Source of the DNA: Burkholderia sp. HI2500
Lineage (GTDB): Bacteria > Pseudomonadota > Gammaproteobacteria > Burkholderiales > Burkholderiaceae
Length of the DNA stretch: 64,000 nt
NCBI RefSeq assembly: GCF_002223055.1
Contig: NZ_NKFL01000007.1
Location: 1,135,701-1,199,700 of the forward strand
Reading direction: 5' to 3'
Part shown: one piece after another, positions 45,319-54,574 of the stretch
How positions within the stretch are numbered: the stretch's first letter is position 1
How the letters are laid out: each line of letters opens with the position of its first letter
Program-made: the position numbers and the translations under genes
Notes under the pieces: generated by a model
Database searches by the model: none
What the model was told of the DNA's origin: nothing
Seen by the model: the letters and a program-made list of their open reading frames with translations, nothing else

Positions 45319-46257
45319 TCAGCGCTCGTGCGCGGCGCGGTCCGCGGCCGCATCGGGCGGCAGCGTCTGCCGGATGCGCGTGACCGTTCGCGTGCTGACG
45401 AGACCGAGCATCGCACTGACGTCGGCATGCGCGTGGCCTGCAAGCAACTGGCGGCGCGCATACGTGTTGCGCAGCACGCGCGGGCTCATGTCCGCCGCGT
45501 GGAAACCGATCGCGGTCAGCGCGTCGCGCACCACGAGCAGCAAGAACATGTCGTTCATCGCGCCACCGCCGCGCGGCGCGGGAAACAGCAACGCGGATGC
45601 CGGCATGTCTGCCGAGCGCACCCGCCATGCGGCGAGCGGCGCCAGCGCAAATTCGGCGAGCGTGATTCGGCGCGCCGGCCGCGCCCGATCGCGCGGCACG
45701 GCGAGCGCAGGCGGCTGTGCGTCGAGATCGGGCGCGTCGCAGGTCGTCGCCCGTATCTCGGCCGACGTGATGCCGCTCGCCAGCAGCAGCGCGACGATCG
45801 CGCGATTCCGGCAGTCGGTGGGCGTGTCGTTTGCCCGCGGCTGCACGTGGCGCTGCAGCGCCGCGTCGACATCGGGCGGCAGATAGCACGGCTCGGGTTC
45901 GCCGTCCGGCCATGCGAAATCGCGCGTCGTCCGGCCGCCCGGATGGATCGTGCGCACGCCGGCGTCGACCAGATGCCGGCCCAGCCGGTCGATCAGCTTC
46001 GCGTAGCGCACGCGGGTCGACGTGCCGGGCGCGCAGGTGCGATCGAGTTCCGCCAGGAAGGCCGCGACGTGGTCGGGTCCGAACGTGGCCAGCGACACGC
46101 GTCGTTCGGTCAGGTAACGCAGGAACCGTTCGAACATCGCGACGTGCTGCACGACCGATCGCGGCGCGAACGGCCGGCGATCGGCGCCGGTCGCGGCGGT
46201 TTCCTGCCACGCGCGAAAGGCGCCGACGGGGTCGTGAATCCAGCGATTCGTGTCCAT
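45319..46257 (-). CDS. Tyrosine-recombinase-like protein with lost catalytic residues
   Basis: A 312-residue protein with the integrase/XerD-like fold: an N-terminal SAM-like domain (about residues 15-95) and a catalytic-type domain (CRNRAIVALLLASGITSAEI, then MSPRVLRNTYARRQLLAGHA, DVSAMLGLVSTRTVTRI). In active recombinases box I has Arg, box II HxLRH, then a GH and a Tyr. Here box I shows Thr, box II gives LRN, GH becomes GL and no Tyr follows. Only one Arg seems left, so it may not cut DNA. It converges on the RES toxin. A GTG start at 46284 is an alternative. Confidence 0.75.
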   Translation of the reverse strand: MDTNRWIHDPVGAFRAWQETAATGADRRPFAPRSVVQHVAMFERFLRYLTERRVSLATFGPDHVAAFLAELDRTCAPGTSTRVRYAKLIDRLGRHLVDAGVRTIHPGGRTTRDFAWPDGEPEPCYLPPDVDAALQRHVQPRANDTPTDCRNRAIVALLLASGITSAEIRATTCDAPDLDAQPPALAVPRDRARPARRITLAEFALAPLAAWRVRSADMPASALLFPAPRGGGAMNDMFLLLVVRDALTAIGFHAADMSPRVLRNTYARRQLLAGHAHADVSAMLGLVSTRTVTRIRQTLPPDAAADRAAHER

Positions 46258-46338
46258 GCACGATTTATAGCCGGACGCGGTCACGCCGGCAACCGTCCCG
46301 ATGTCCTGTTGGCCGCCCGGCCCGATGCAAGCGACGTG

Positions 46339-46851
46339 TCAGTGCGCGGTATGCGTGTCGTCGATGCCGTCGTTGTTCATCGTCAGGTAGACCAGCACGA
46401 GCAGCAGCGTGATGAAGAAGCGGAACGCGTCCGGCACGCCGTTCCATTGCTTCGACATCCACATGCCGAACCACTCGCCGCCGACCGACATGAAGGCGAC
46501 CTGCCACGTGAGGAAGCCGAGCGTCAGGCCGGCGATCGCATACGCCTTGGCCGCGCGGAATGCCGTATCGCCGGCGCGTCGCGCGCGCAGCAGGCGGACA
46601 CCGCCGATCCAGCACAGCACGGCCGTCAGCGTTTCCATCGAGATGATGCCGACATAGCCGGCGTGATGAACCCACGTCGTGCCGATCGCGCGATACATGA
46701 TCCCGTTGCCGGGGAACGTCGTGTCCATCAGGAACACGTGATGCACGAACGCGAAATTCGTCGCGTAGTCGGTGATGTTGCCGAACGCGACGAGCGACGC
46801 GAAAAAGGCCATGGCAAGCACCATGGCTGCCTTGGAAAGACGAACCATCAT
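46339..46851 (-). CDS. DUF2165 family membrane protein
   Basis: A 170-residue protein with four hydrophobic helices (first MVLAMAFFASLVAFGNITDY, last FRFFITLLLVLVYLTM). The text HHVFLMDTTFPGNGIMYRAI and WVHHAGYVGIISMETLTAVL are the DUF2165 hallmarks. Function unknown; the inner membrane is the likely place. It stands alone on the minus strand. Confidence 0.88.
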   Translation of the reverse strand: MMVRLSKAAMVLAMAFFASLVAFGNITDYATNFAFVHHVFLMDTTFPGNGIMYRAIGTTWVHHAGYVGIISMETLTAVLCWIGGVRLLRARRAGDTAFRAAKAYAIAGLTLGFLTWQVAFMSVGGEWFGMWMSKQWNGVPDAFRFFITLLLVLVYLTMNNDGIDDTHTAH

Positions 46852-47136
46852 AATGGACTCCGAAATGAATGGGCAGGCGAAAGCGCGACCGCGCGGCGAT
46901 CAGCCAGCGTTCGGAGCGATACCTGCGTGAGCGTGTCCGGCGGGGCCGGTGGTTTGCGTGCGTGGCACGGCGGCGCGGAGATCGGGACTGGAAAACCTGA
47001 AGCCGGGGCGGCGTCGAGGAGACGCACACGCCGGCTGGATCGAGTGCCCGCGCCAGGAGGGAGCGGCGATTGTCGGTCGAACGACGGGAGTCGTCAAGCG
47101 GGGCTTGCGCGCGTGTCGCGCTGCCGGCCGTCGCCG

Positions 47137-48492
47137 TCAGGCGTCGCGCGAAGGCGCAGTTGCCGCTGCCGTTCCCGCCTGTCCGTTCAGTCGCGCCAGC
47201 GCAGCGAACGCCAGTTGCGTTGCAATGGCCGCGAGCGTGCCGGCCGCCATGCCGTTGCCGAGCACGATCTGCACCGGCGAGCCGAAATGGCGATACAGGT
47301 TCGGCACCAGGATCGGCGCAAGGCCGACGACGAGCGCGGCCGCGAGCGTGTACTGGTTGGCGCGCGCGTGCAGGTCGACGCTGGCGAGCAGCCGGATGCC
47401 CATCACGCCGATCATTGCGAACACGACCAGCGCGGTGCCACCGACCACGGCGGCCGGAACCGCATAGGCGAGCCGCGCGAGCGGCGCGAACAGCGCGATG
47501 ACGATCAGGATCGCGCCGGCGGCGGCCGTCACGTAGCGCGAGCGCACGCCGGTCGTCTGCACGACACCGATATTTTCGGCGCTGGTCACGATCAACGGCG
47601 TGCCGAACAGCGCGCCGGCCAGCGACGCCAGCGCGTCGCCGCGTATCGTCTTCGGCACGTCGCGCGACAGCGAGATCGCCTTGCCGCACGTTTCACCGAC
47701 GGCGACCGTCTGCGCGGTGGCCTCGGCCATCGAGATCGCCGTGAAGATCAGCAGCGGCAGCGCGGCCAGCACGTCGAAGCGCGGCATCCCGAACGGCAGC
47801 CACACCGGATGAGTGAACAGCGGGCCGTGCCACACGTCGGCGAGCACCGGCATCGCATCGAGCGCCCAGCCGAGCGTCGCACCGGCCGTCAGGCCGATCA
47901 GCACCGCGAGACGCCCGAGCGTGCCGCGAAACGTACCGGCCACGACGACGGTGGCGACGATCGTCGCCAGCGCGAGACCGAGCGCGCGCGGCTGGGCAAA
48001 GTCGGCCGAACCGGGCTGGCCGACGACGATCACCGCGTAGATCCGGATCAGGTTGACCGACACGAGCAGCAGCATCGCGCCGACGACGATGCGCGGAAAG
48101 AGCCGCAGACAGCGCGTGAAGACGGGCAACAGCACCCAGTAGAACGCGCTGGCGAGCAACGCCGAGCCGGCCGCCGTCGGCAGGCCCGATTGCGCGGCGA
48201 TGCCGGCGAACAGCATCGTCGGTGCACCGCCGGGCACCATCACGAACGGCATGCGTGCGCCGATCGCGCCGACGCCGAGCGATTGGACCAGCGTGCCGAT
48301 CCCGCACGCGAAGAACGTCGCGCCGATCAGCTGGACCGTCAGGTCCGCCGGCAGCGCGAGCACTTTTGCGATCAGGAACACGGCCGTGATCGGGGACGCG
48401 GCCATCGACAGCACGTGCTGCAGCCCGAACAGCGCGAGCTGCCAGGCGGGCAGCCGTGCGTCGATGGGTGTTGAGATCGGATCGTGCGACAC
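47137..48492 (-). CDS. NCS2-family nucleobase permease
   Basis: A 451-residue inner-membrane carrier with about 12-14 helices. FGLQHVLSMAASPITAVFLI, then FVMVPGGAPTMLFAGI, FTAISMAEATAQTVAVGETC and GTPLIVTSAENIGVVQTTGV fit the NCS2 uracil/xanthine permease family. It should import a purine or pyrimidine base with a cation. It follows the arylsulfotransferase-like gene by 58 bp on the same strand, so they may be one operon, although their roles do not obviously match. Confidence 0.9.
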   Translation of the reverse strand: MSHDPISTPIDARLPAWQLALFGLQHVLSMAASPITAVFLIAKVLALPADLTVQLIGATFFACGIGTLVQSLGVGAIGARMPFVMVPGGAPTMLFAGIAAQSGLPTAAGSALLASAFYWVLLPVFTRCLRLFPRIVVGAMLLLVSVNLIRIYAVIVVGQPGSADFAQPRALGLALATIVATVVVAGTFRGTLGRLAVLIGLTAGATLGWALDAMPVLADVWHGPLFTHPVWLPFGMPRFDVLAALPLLIFTAISMAEATAQTVAVGETCGKAISLSRDVPKTIRGDALASLAGALFGTPLIVTSAENIGVVQTTGVRSRYVTAAAGAILIVIALFAPLARLAYAVPAAVVGGTALVVFAMIGVMGIRLLASVDLHARANQYTLAAALVVGLAPILVPNLYRHFGSPVQIVLGNGMAAGTLAAIATQLAFAALARLNGQAGTAAATAPSRDA

Positions 48493-48550
48493 GGCAGGCC
48501 CCTTCGAAGCGAACGGCGACGAGCGCCGGAAACCGGCGGTGAACGAACGG

Positions 48551-49675
48551 TCAGGCCCGCAGCCAGGGCAGTTGCGCGGCGCTGTAGCGGAACGTCTGGA
48601 ATACGCTGTTGAGCTGCCCGGGGCCGGTCTTGCGCGCGGCTTCGTCCGGGTATTCGGCGAACCACGGAATCACGTATTCCCAGACGACCTCGCCGGCGGG
48701 CGTCACTTCGAACAGCCGGCCCGTCGACGATTCGGTGACGTGCGTGTTGCCGTTCGGCAAGCGTTGCGCGTTGCCCATGAACGGCGTGTAGAACAGGTTC
48801 ACGACGTCATCCGCATACGACCACACGACGCGCTGCGTCGCCGGATCGATCTCGACGACGCGCGAGAACACGACGTGCGCGCCGTGGCGGAAATTGCCGT
48901 TGTCGAACGCAAGGATGTTGCCGTTCGGAAGCGGCACCGGCGCATGCTGGTGCGACACGACGTCGGGCCCGATCCGCAGGTCGACGCGGCCGGTTTCGCG
49001 ATTCACGCCGATGATGCCCGACGTCGTGCGCAGGCTCATCAGCACGCGGCCGTTCGCATCGACCGCGAGGCCGTTGACGAGCGGCCAGTGATAGCGCCCG
49101 AAACCGGTCGCGATCGGGAAATCCTCGGGCCGCAGATGGTCGCGCGCATGCCATTCCCAGACGATCTGCCCGGCCCGGTTCACTTCGCGGATCACGTCCG
49201 CATACATCACTTCGTCGTCGCCGTGCGGCGTGCCGCCGGGCACGCGCCGCGCGAACGCGGCGTCGACCGGTTCGCACGCGGCATAGAGCAGGTTGCCGTT
49301 CGGCAGCCACTGCGCATCGTGATGGTGCGCGGGATCCTCGTAGCGCCATACGGTTTCGCCTTGCGGCGTGACTTCGTAGAAGTCGCCGCCATGCCACATC
49401 GACCACGGCGCATAGCGCGATTCGGATTGCGGATGGTTGCCGTTGTAGCCGAGGTTGCCATTTGGGAGGATCACCGCATGGCGGCCGGGGCGCACGGGCA
49501 TCTTCCACTGATGGACGACTTCGCCGTCGATGCCGACGAGATAGACGTTGCCGTCGGCCGTCTGCGGCGCGATGAGCGTATAGCCACCCGCGGACAGGGC
49601 GGGATCGTGGGCGATGAGGCCGACGCCACGGCGGCGCTGGGTAATCTGGTCGACGGTTGTCACTGCGGTCTCCAT
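48551..49675 (-). CDS. Arylsulfotransferase-like beta-propeller protein
   Basis: A 374-residue protein. The phrase LPNGN occurs four times (HAVILPNGN, AQWLPNGN, PVPLPNGN, AQRLPNGN), each followed by a strand, which suits the beta-propeller of bacterial arylsulfotransferases. Trp-rich strands such as GEVVHQWKMP and GQIVWEWHA fit the family. There is no signal peptide, unlike the periplasmic ASST enzymes, so it probably works in the cytoplasm. The substrate is unknown. A LysR gene lies divergent from it across 102 bp. Confidence 0.82.
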   Translation of the reverse strand: METAVTTVDQITQRRRGVGLIAHDPALSAGGYTLIAPQTADGNVYLVGIDGEVVHQWKMPVRPGRHAVILPNGNLGYNGNHPQSESRYAPWSMWHGGDFYEVTPQGETVWRYEDPAHHHDAQWLPNGNLLYAACEPVDAAFARRVPGGTPHGDDEVMYADVIREVNRAGQIVWEWHARDHLRPEDFPIATGFGRYHWPLVNGLAVDANGRVLMSLRTTSGIIGVNRETGRVDLRIGPDVVSHQHAPVPLPNGNILAFDNGNFRHGAHVVFSRVVEIDPATQRVVWSYADDVVNLFYTPFMGNAQRLPNGNTHVTESSTGRLFEVTPAGEVVWEYVIPWFAEYPDEAARKTGPGQLNSVFQTFRYSAAQLPWLRA

Positions 49676-49777
49676 TCGAATCGGATGCGGGGATGCAGCG
49701 GAATCTAGACGATCCGGACGGTCAGTAAAATTGGATTATTCTTGACGGCCTGTTCGGAAAAATCTAACGGACCTTGC

Positions 49778-50734
49778 ATGCGTTCGATATCGCAGACATT
49801 CCGCTGTTTCGACGAGGTCGCGAGGCGCGGCTCGATTCGCAAGGCGGCCGACGCGCTGCACCTGACCGCTGCGGCGGTGCACCAGCAGATCCGCAATCTC
49901 GAGGATCAGGTCGGCGTGCCGCTGTTCGACCGGCTGCCGCGCGGCATGCAGTTGACGCTCGCCGGCGAGATCGTGATCGCGGCCGTGCGGCGCGGCCAGC
50001 GCGACTTCGACAACGCGCTCACGCAGGTCGAGGACCTGCGTGCGCTGCGTCGCGGGCACGTGAACCTGGCGGTACCCGCGTCGACCGCGGAAAGGCTCGT
50101 GCCCGACGCGATCCTCGCTGCGATGCAGCGCTATCCGGGCGTCACGTACAGCGTGCGTTCGGGAAACGGCGAGAGCATCGTGCGCTGGGTCGAGACAGGC
50201 GAGGCCGACATCGGCTATGCGTTGCGCCGGCGCACGGCGGCGGGCGTCGTCGAGGTGCGCGCGTTCGCTCAGCCGCTGGGTGTCGTCACGGCGCCCGGCC
50301 ATCCGCTCGCGGCGTCCGGCGGCAAGGTGCGGCTGCGCGACTGTTTCGCGCATCCGCTGATCCTGATGACGCCCGACACGGAGCTGCGCGCGATGTTCGA
50401 CCAGATCGATGCGCGGCAGCCGCGCAACGTGCGGCCGCTGATCGAGACGGGCTCGGTGCCGATGGTGCGGCGCCTCGCGGCCGAAGGTGCGGGTGTCGGC
50501 TTCCTGATCGCCGAGAACGTCGCGGACGACGTGGCCGCCGGCCGGCTCGCGTGGACGCCGCTTGCCGATGCGGGGGCGCGTTCGTTCAGCTGCATCTATC
50601 AGCGGGCCGACATGAGCGCGACCGTCGCGATGGCGATGTTTCTCGATTTCTTCTCCGAGGCGATCGAAACGATGGAGAGCGGATTCGCGCGCGCCGGCGG
50701 CGCAGCCGGCAAGCGCCGACGGGCAGCAAAGTAA
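49778..50734 (+). CDS. LysR-family regulator, divergent from arylsulfotransferase-like gene
   Basis: A 318-residue LysR protein. SISQTFRCFDEVARRGSIRK, ADALHLTAAAVHQQIRNLED and LPRGMQLTLAGEIV form the DNA-binding half; the effector half is normal in length. It likely controls the arylsulfotransferase-like gene and permease. The start at 49778 is preferred over 49742 because the helix-turn-helix begins a few residues later. Confidence 0.92.
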   Translation: MRSISQTFRCFDEVARRGSIRKAADALHLTAAAVHQQIRNLEDQVGVPLFDRLPRGMQLTLAGEIVIAAVRRGQRDFDNALTQVEDLRALRRGHVNLAVPASTAERLVPDAILAAMQRYPGVTYSVRSGNGESIVRWVETGEADIGYALRRRTAAGVVEVRAFAQPLGVVTAPGHPLAASGGKVRLRDCFAHPLILMTPDTELRAMFDQIDARQPRNVRPLIETGSVPMVRRLAAEGAGVGFLIAENVADDVAAGRLAWTPLADAGARSFSCIYQRADMSATVAMAMFLDFFSEAIETMESGFARAGGAAGKRRRAAK

Positions 50735-50957
50735 CGCCATCGGCCGCGTGGGCGCATCGCATTGCGATGCAGTGCAGCACGCGAACCCGCGTGCGAAATC
50801 GGTGACGTTGCGTACATAACATCCGGCCGCGCTACGCCAATCCCTTATTGCGGAAAAAAATTCGTTCATGGGACTATCGAACGCGTTGCCGGCGCACCGA
50901 GGGGGTCGCAGGCAGTGTGATGTCCATCGCAACGACCTACGAGAACATCGGCAGACA

Positions 50958-52943
50958 ATGAACAGAACAGCGATTTTTCCGTATGCGTCCGCGTTGCTCG
51001 CGGCCGCCCTGTTGACGGCATGCGGCGGCGACGTCGAGAACGACGCAGGCCGCACGCCGACACCTTCCACCGATGCGAGCTGTCTCGCGGTCGACAACAG
51101 CGGCGCGACGGTCGTGGTGGGCTCTAACCAGCCGGGCGACCCGTCGCTGCCGGAAGCGTCGTCGGGCTATCGCACCGGGATGAAGCCGGTCTATGCGAAG
51201 ACCTATCTGGTGGCCACGTCGAACGCGTACGCGAGCGCGGCCGGCTGCGCGGTGCTGAAGAAGGGCGGCACGGCCGCCGACGCGGCGGTCGCCGTGCAGG
51301 CCGTGCTCGGCCTGACCGTGCCCGAGGCAACGGGCCTCGGGTCCGGCGGCGTGCTGCTCTACTACGATGCGCGCGGCAAGACGCTGCAGGCGTACGACGG
51401 CCGGGAAACCGCGCCGGCGGCCGCGACGGAGAACTACCTGCGCTACGTCGATGACGCGACCGACCACTCCGCGCCGCTGCCGAACGCACGGGCGAGCGGC
51501 CGCTCGATCGGCACGATCGGCGTGCCGAGGCTGATCGAGGCGCTGCAGCAGGATCACGGCCGCCTGCCGTGGCAGAACCTGTTCGGCGATGCGATCACGC
51601 TCGCGACCAACGGCTTCCCGATTGGTGGCCGGCTCGCCGACGCGATCGCGGCGAATGCCGCGAACCTGAAGCGCGACCCCGAGGCCGCCGCGTATTTCCT
51701 GAACGCGGACGGGTCGCCTAAGACGCTCGGCACCGTGCTGAAGAATCCGGCCTATGCGCGCACGCTGACGCTGATGGCGCAGTCGGGTGCGAACGCGCTG
51801 TACACGGGGCAGATCGCGCAGGACATCGTTGCGAAGATCGCGACGACGAAGGGCGCGGACGGGGCGACGCTCACGCCGGGCAAGACGACCGTCGCCGACC
51901 TGGCCGCGTACCAGGCGAAGCGCCGCGATCCGGTGTGCACGACGTATCGCAGCTACTGGGTATGCGGGATGCCGCCGCCGTCGTCGGGCGGCATCGCGGT
52001 CGCGTCGGCGCTCGGCATTCTCGAGAATTACTACCTGAAGTCGCTGAAGCCGACGGCGATCGATCTCGAAGGCGGCAAGCCGACCGTCGCGGGCGTGCAC
52101 CTCATCACCGAGGCGGAGCGGCTTGCGTATGCCGACCGCGACAAGTACGTGGCCGATACGGATTTTGTGCCGCTGCCGGGCGGCACGTGGAACACGCTGC
52201 TGAACAAGCCGTACCTGAAATCGCGCGCGGCGTTGATCGACCCGACCAAGAGCATGGGCACCGCACAGCCCGGCAATCTGGGCGCGGTGCCGCTCGGCGT
52301 CGACACGACGCTGATCGAGCACGGCACGAACCAGTTCACGATCGTCGACGGCGACGGCAACGTGCTGAGCGCAACGACGACGGTCGAGTCGAGCATGGGC
52401 TCGTTCCACATGACCAACGGCTTCCTGCTGAACAACCAGCTGACCGATTTTTCCGCGAACCCGGTCGATAGCGCGGGCAATCCGGTGGCCAACCGCCTCC
52501 AGCCGGGCAAGCGGCCGCGCAGCTCGATGGCGCCGACGATCGTGTTCGGGCAGGCCGCGGACGGTTCGCGCGGCGATTTCGTGATGGCGACCGGTTCGCC
52601 GGGCGGGGGCACGATTCCGCAATATGTGGTCAAGACGCTCGTCGGCGCGCTCGACTGGGGGCTCGACGCGCAGCAGTCGGCGGGGCTCGTCGACTTCGGC
52701 GCGAGCAACAGTCCGACGACCACGATCGGCGGCGAGCACCCGAACGTCAACACGGCGAACAACGGGGCGAACGATCCGCTGATCACGGGGCTGCTCGCGC
52801 TCGGGCACAAGGTGTCGACGTCCGCGCAGGCGAGCGGCGTCAATACCGTGATGCGCGTAACGGTCGGCCAGTCGCCCGCGTTGCAGGGCGGCACCGATCC
52901 GCGGCGTGAAGGCGTCGTGCTCGGCGATACGTTCCGGCCGTAA
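50958..52943 (+). CDS. ggt: Gamma-glutamyltransferase, predicted lipoprotein
   Basis: A 661-residue enzyme with the full GGT fold. The catalytic Thr should be the one in HGTNQFTIVDGDGNVLSATT, the point where the proenzyme cuts itself; PRSSMAPTIVF and ATGSPGGGTIPQYV are also conserved. It moves or hydrolyses gamma-glutamyl groups from glutathione and related compounds. The start carries a lipobox (LLTAC, Cys22), so it should be anchored to a membrane rather than free in the periplasm. Somewhat longer than the E. coli enzyme. Confidence 0.93.
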   Translation: MNRTAIFPYASALLAAALLTACGGDVENDAGRTPTPSTDASCLAVDNSGATVVVGSNQPGDPSLPEASSGYRTGMKPVYAKTYLVATSNAYASAAGCAVLKKGGTAADAAVAVQAVLGLTVPEATGLGSGGVLLYYDARGKTLQAYDGRETAPAAATENYLRYVDDATDHSAPLPNARASGRSIGTIGVPRLIEALQQDHGRLPWQNLFGDAITLATNGFPIGGRLADAIAANAANLKRDPEAAAYFLNADGSPKTLGTVLKNPAYARTLTLMAQSGANALYTGQIAQDIVAKIATTKGADGATLTPGKTTVADLAAYQAKRRDPVCTTYRSYWVCGMPPPSSGGIAVASALGILENYYLKSLKPTAIDLEGGKPTVAGVHLITEAERLAYADRDKYVADTDFVPLPGGTWNTLLNKPYLKSRAALIDPTKSMGTAQPGNLGAVPLGVDTTLIEHGTNQFTIVDGDGNVLSATTTVESSMGSFHMTNGFLLNNQLTDFSANPVDSAGNPVANRLQPGKRPRSSMAPTIVFGQAADGSRGDFVMATGSPGGGTIPQYVVKTLVGALDWGLDAQQSAGLVDFGASNSPTTTIGGEHPNVNTANNGANDPLITGLLALGHKVSTSAQASGVNTVMRVTVGQSPALQGGTDPRREGVVLGDTFRP

Positions 52944-53020
52944 CCGGTCAGGACGCGCGGCCCCGAACTGCCTGTATGCATCAACGGGCGGTCGGGGCTG
53001 CGCATCGTGAAGGAGTCGCA

Positions 53021-53506
53021 ATGACGAACGCGCATCTGCTTGACATGGATGCCATCCTGTCGGTGCCGGGCTTTTTCGATTTCCTCGGCGACCTGGATTG
53101 CGACCGTGCGCTGGACAGTCGCGATGCCGAGCCGTTCGATGCGCAGTGGATGGCGTCGTTCGACGAAGTCGAGGGCGATCCCGGCACAGCGGTCGACCAG
53201 CAGGCCGTGAGCGCGCTGACGGAAAAGGCGTTCAAGCTCGCGTTCGGCGCAGCGGGGGACGCCGGTGCGGTGGCATGCGTATCCGACGATATCGAACTCA
53301 TCGCGAGGAGCGGGTTGTCGGGCTGCACTGATGGCTGGCCGACACACGTTCTTTGGAATGCTTATCGAAGCGGCCGGTTTCCCTGCGAGGCGTTTTGCCG
53401 GTCTGTTTTCCCGATCGGCTGCGGCGTGGTCCACGCGGCACGCCTCCAGGTTCACTCGATCCACCGCCCAATTCCGCCGCAAGCCCCCGATTGTCAAACT
53501 ATGTGA
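53021..53506 (+). CDS. Hypothetical protein
   Basis: A 161-residue protein that I do not recognise. The start at 53021 follows GGAG at a good distance. The first 125 residues are acidic and look native (VPGFFDFLGDLDCDRALDSR, then WPTHVLWNAYRSGRFPCEAF); the last 35 residues are unlike them in composition, and a real protein could end earlier if there were a sequencing error or frameshift. It follows the gamma-glutamyltransferase gene by 77 bp and may share its transcript. Confidence 0.6.
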   Translation: MTNAHLLDMDAILSVPGFFDFLGDLDCDRALDSRDAEPFDAQWMASFDEVEGDPGTAVDQQAVSALTEKAFKLAFGAAGDAGAVACVSDDIELIARSGLSGCTDGWPTHVLWNAYRSGRFPCEAFCRSVFPIGCGVVHAARLQVHSIHRPIPPQAPDCQTM

Positions 53507-53668
53507 GGCAATCGTCAGCATTTGCAACGGAAGTAACAGTCCCCGCAAATCAGTCGTTTTGCGCGTCCGCGCCGCTACATTAGCTCCACCTGCCGCACGT
53601 CGCGGCAAGGCATGCGACAAGCCGCACGAAGGCGGCCCGCAGCAACAACGTCTTTGGGGAGAATGACC

Positions 53669-54211
53669 ATGAACACGATTCGTACGATTCTGGTGGGTGC
53701 TGCACTGACGGCGATGGCGACTTCGGCTGCGTTCGCACAGACGGCCCAGACCGGTGCCCAGGGTTCCGCAAGTGTCGGCGCGCAGGTTCAGACGCCGCTG
53801 CTCGGCGGCGGCGTGGGCGTGCAGGCTGGCGCCGGCGCGAATGCGGCAGGCTCGGGTTCGGGCGCGGGCAACGTCGTTGGCGGCGCGCTGAACGGCGTCG
53901 GCAAGACGGTCGGCGGCGTGGGCTCGGCGGCCGGCGACGCGGTTGGCGGTGCGACGCATGCGGTCGGCTCGGCAGCGGGCACCGCGAAGGATGCCGCCGC
54001 ATCGGCCGTCCACTCGACGAAATCGCACGTGAAGCACGTCGCCGGCACGGCAAAGAGCCATGTGCAAGGCGCGGTGTCGACGGCAGGCGACGTTGCCGGC
54101 GGCGCGAAGGCGAAGGCCGGCGAGGCGCTCGACGGCGCGACGAACTCGGTGCAGGGTGGCGCATCGGTCGGCGTGAAGGGTTCGGCGTCGGCGCAAGGCG
54201 GCGCGCTGTAA
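53669..54211 (+). CDS. Gly/Ala-rich secreted protein
   Basis: A 180-residue protein. A signal peptide (MNTIRTILVGAALTAMATSA, cut near FAQ) is followed by a long Gly/Ala/Val-rich section with repeated GGVGxAxGDAVGGA-like turns and later KSHVKHVAGTAKSHVQGAV. It is low in complexity and probably disordered or surface-bound. Function unknown. GGGGAG precedes the ATG; a terminator follows the gene directly. Confidence 0.75.
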   Translation: MNTIRTILVGAALTAMATSAAFAQTAQTGAQGSASVGAQVQTPLLGGGVGVQAGAGANAAGSGSGAGNVVGGALNGVGKTVGGVGSAAGDAVGGATHAVGSAAGTAKDAAASAVHSTKSHVKHVAGTAKSHVQGAVSTAGDVAGGAKAKAGEALDGATNSVQGGASVGVKGSASAQGGAL

Positions 54212-54574
54212 GCGTCAGGCTTCCCGATAGAGCCCGGCCCGCTTCGATGCGGGCCGGGCTTCTTTATGGGCGCGCGCGGTGCGCCGTTCATCCCTTCCTT
54301 GATACCGGGATGCGTCGGCGCTCGCCACCCATCCGGCGACGCGACGGGCCTGCCCGCCTGCCGGCACGCACCGGCAAAGGGCGGCGTGTGCACCCCCAGC
54401 CCATCGCCCGCCGGCCATGCTTAAATAGCGAGGCTCCCGGTTGCCGGGCCGCCGCGATCGCGGCGCCGTCCGATACGGGCCAGCATGTCCGATCGACATC
54501 GTGACGACAGACGACACCAAAACGCCGTTCCGGCCAGTCCGGCGCGGCCCGATAACATTCCGAGGCCTCACGTC
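54212..54574. other. Intergenic region with terminator
   Basis: About 360 bases. Apart from the terminator at 54231-54266, I see nothing with a clear role; it should contain the lipoprotein promoter. Confidence 0.4.
54231..54266 (+). terminator. Rho-independent terminator
   Basis: Twelve-base perfect stem AGCCCGGCCCGC (54231-54242) with 54249-54260, loop of six, then TTCTTTAT. It ends the Gly/Ala-rich gene's transcript. Confidence 0.85.

Noticed and set aside
44764..48474. Very long plus-strand frame of 1236 codons
   Set aside because: It is an Arg-rich shadow opposite the recombinase-like, DUF2165 and permease genes.
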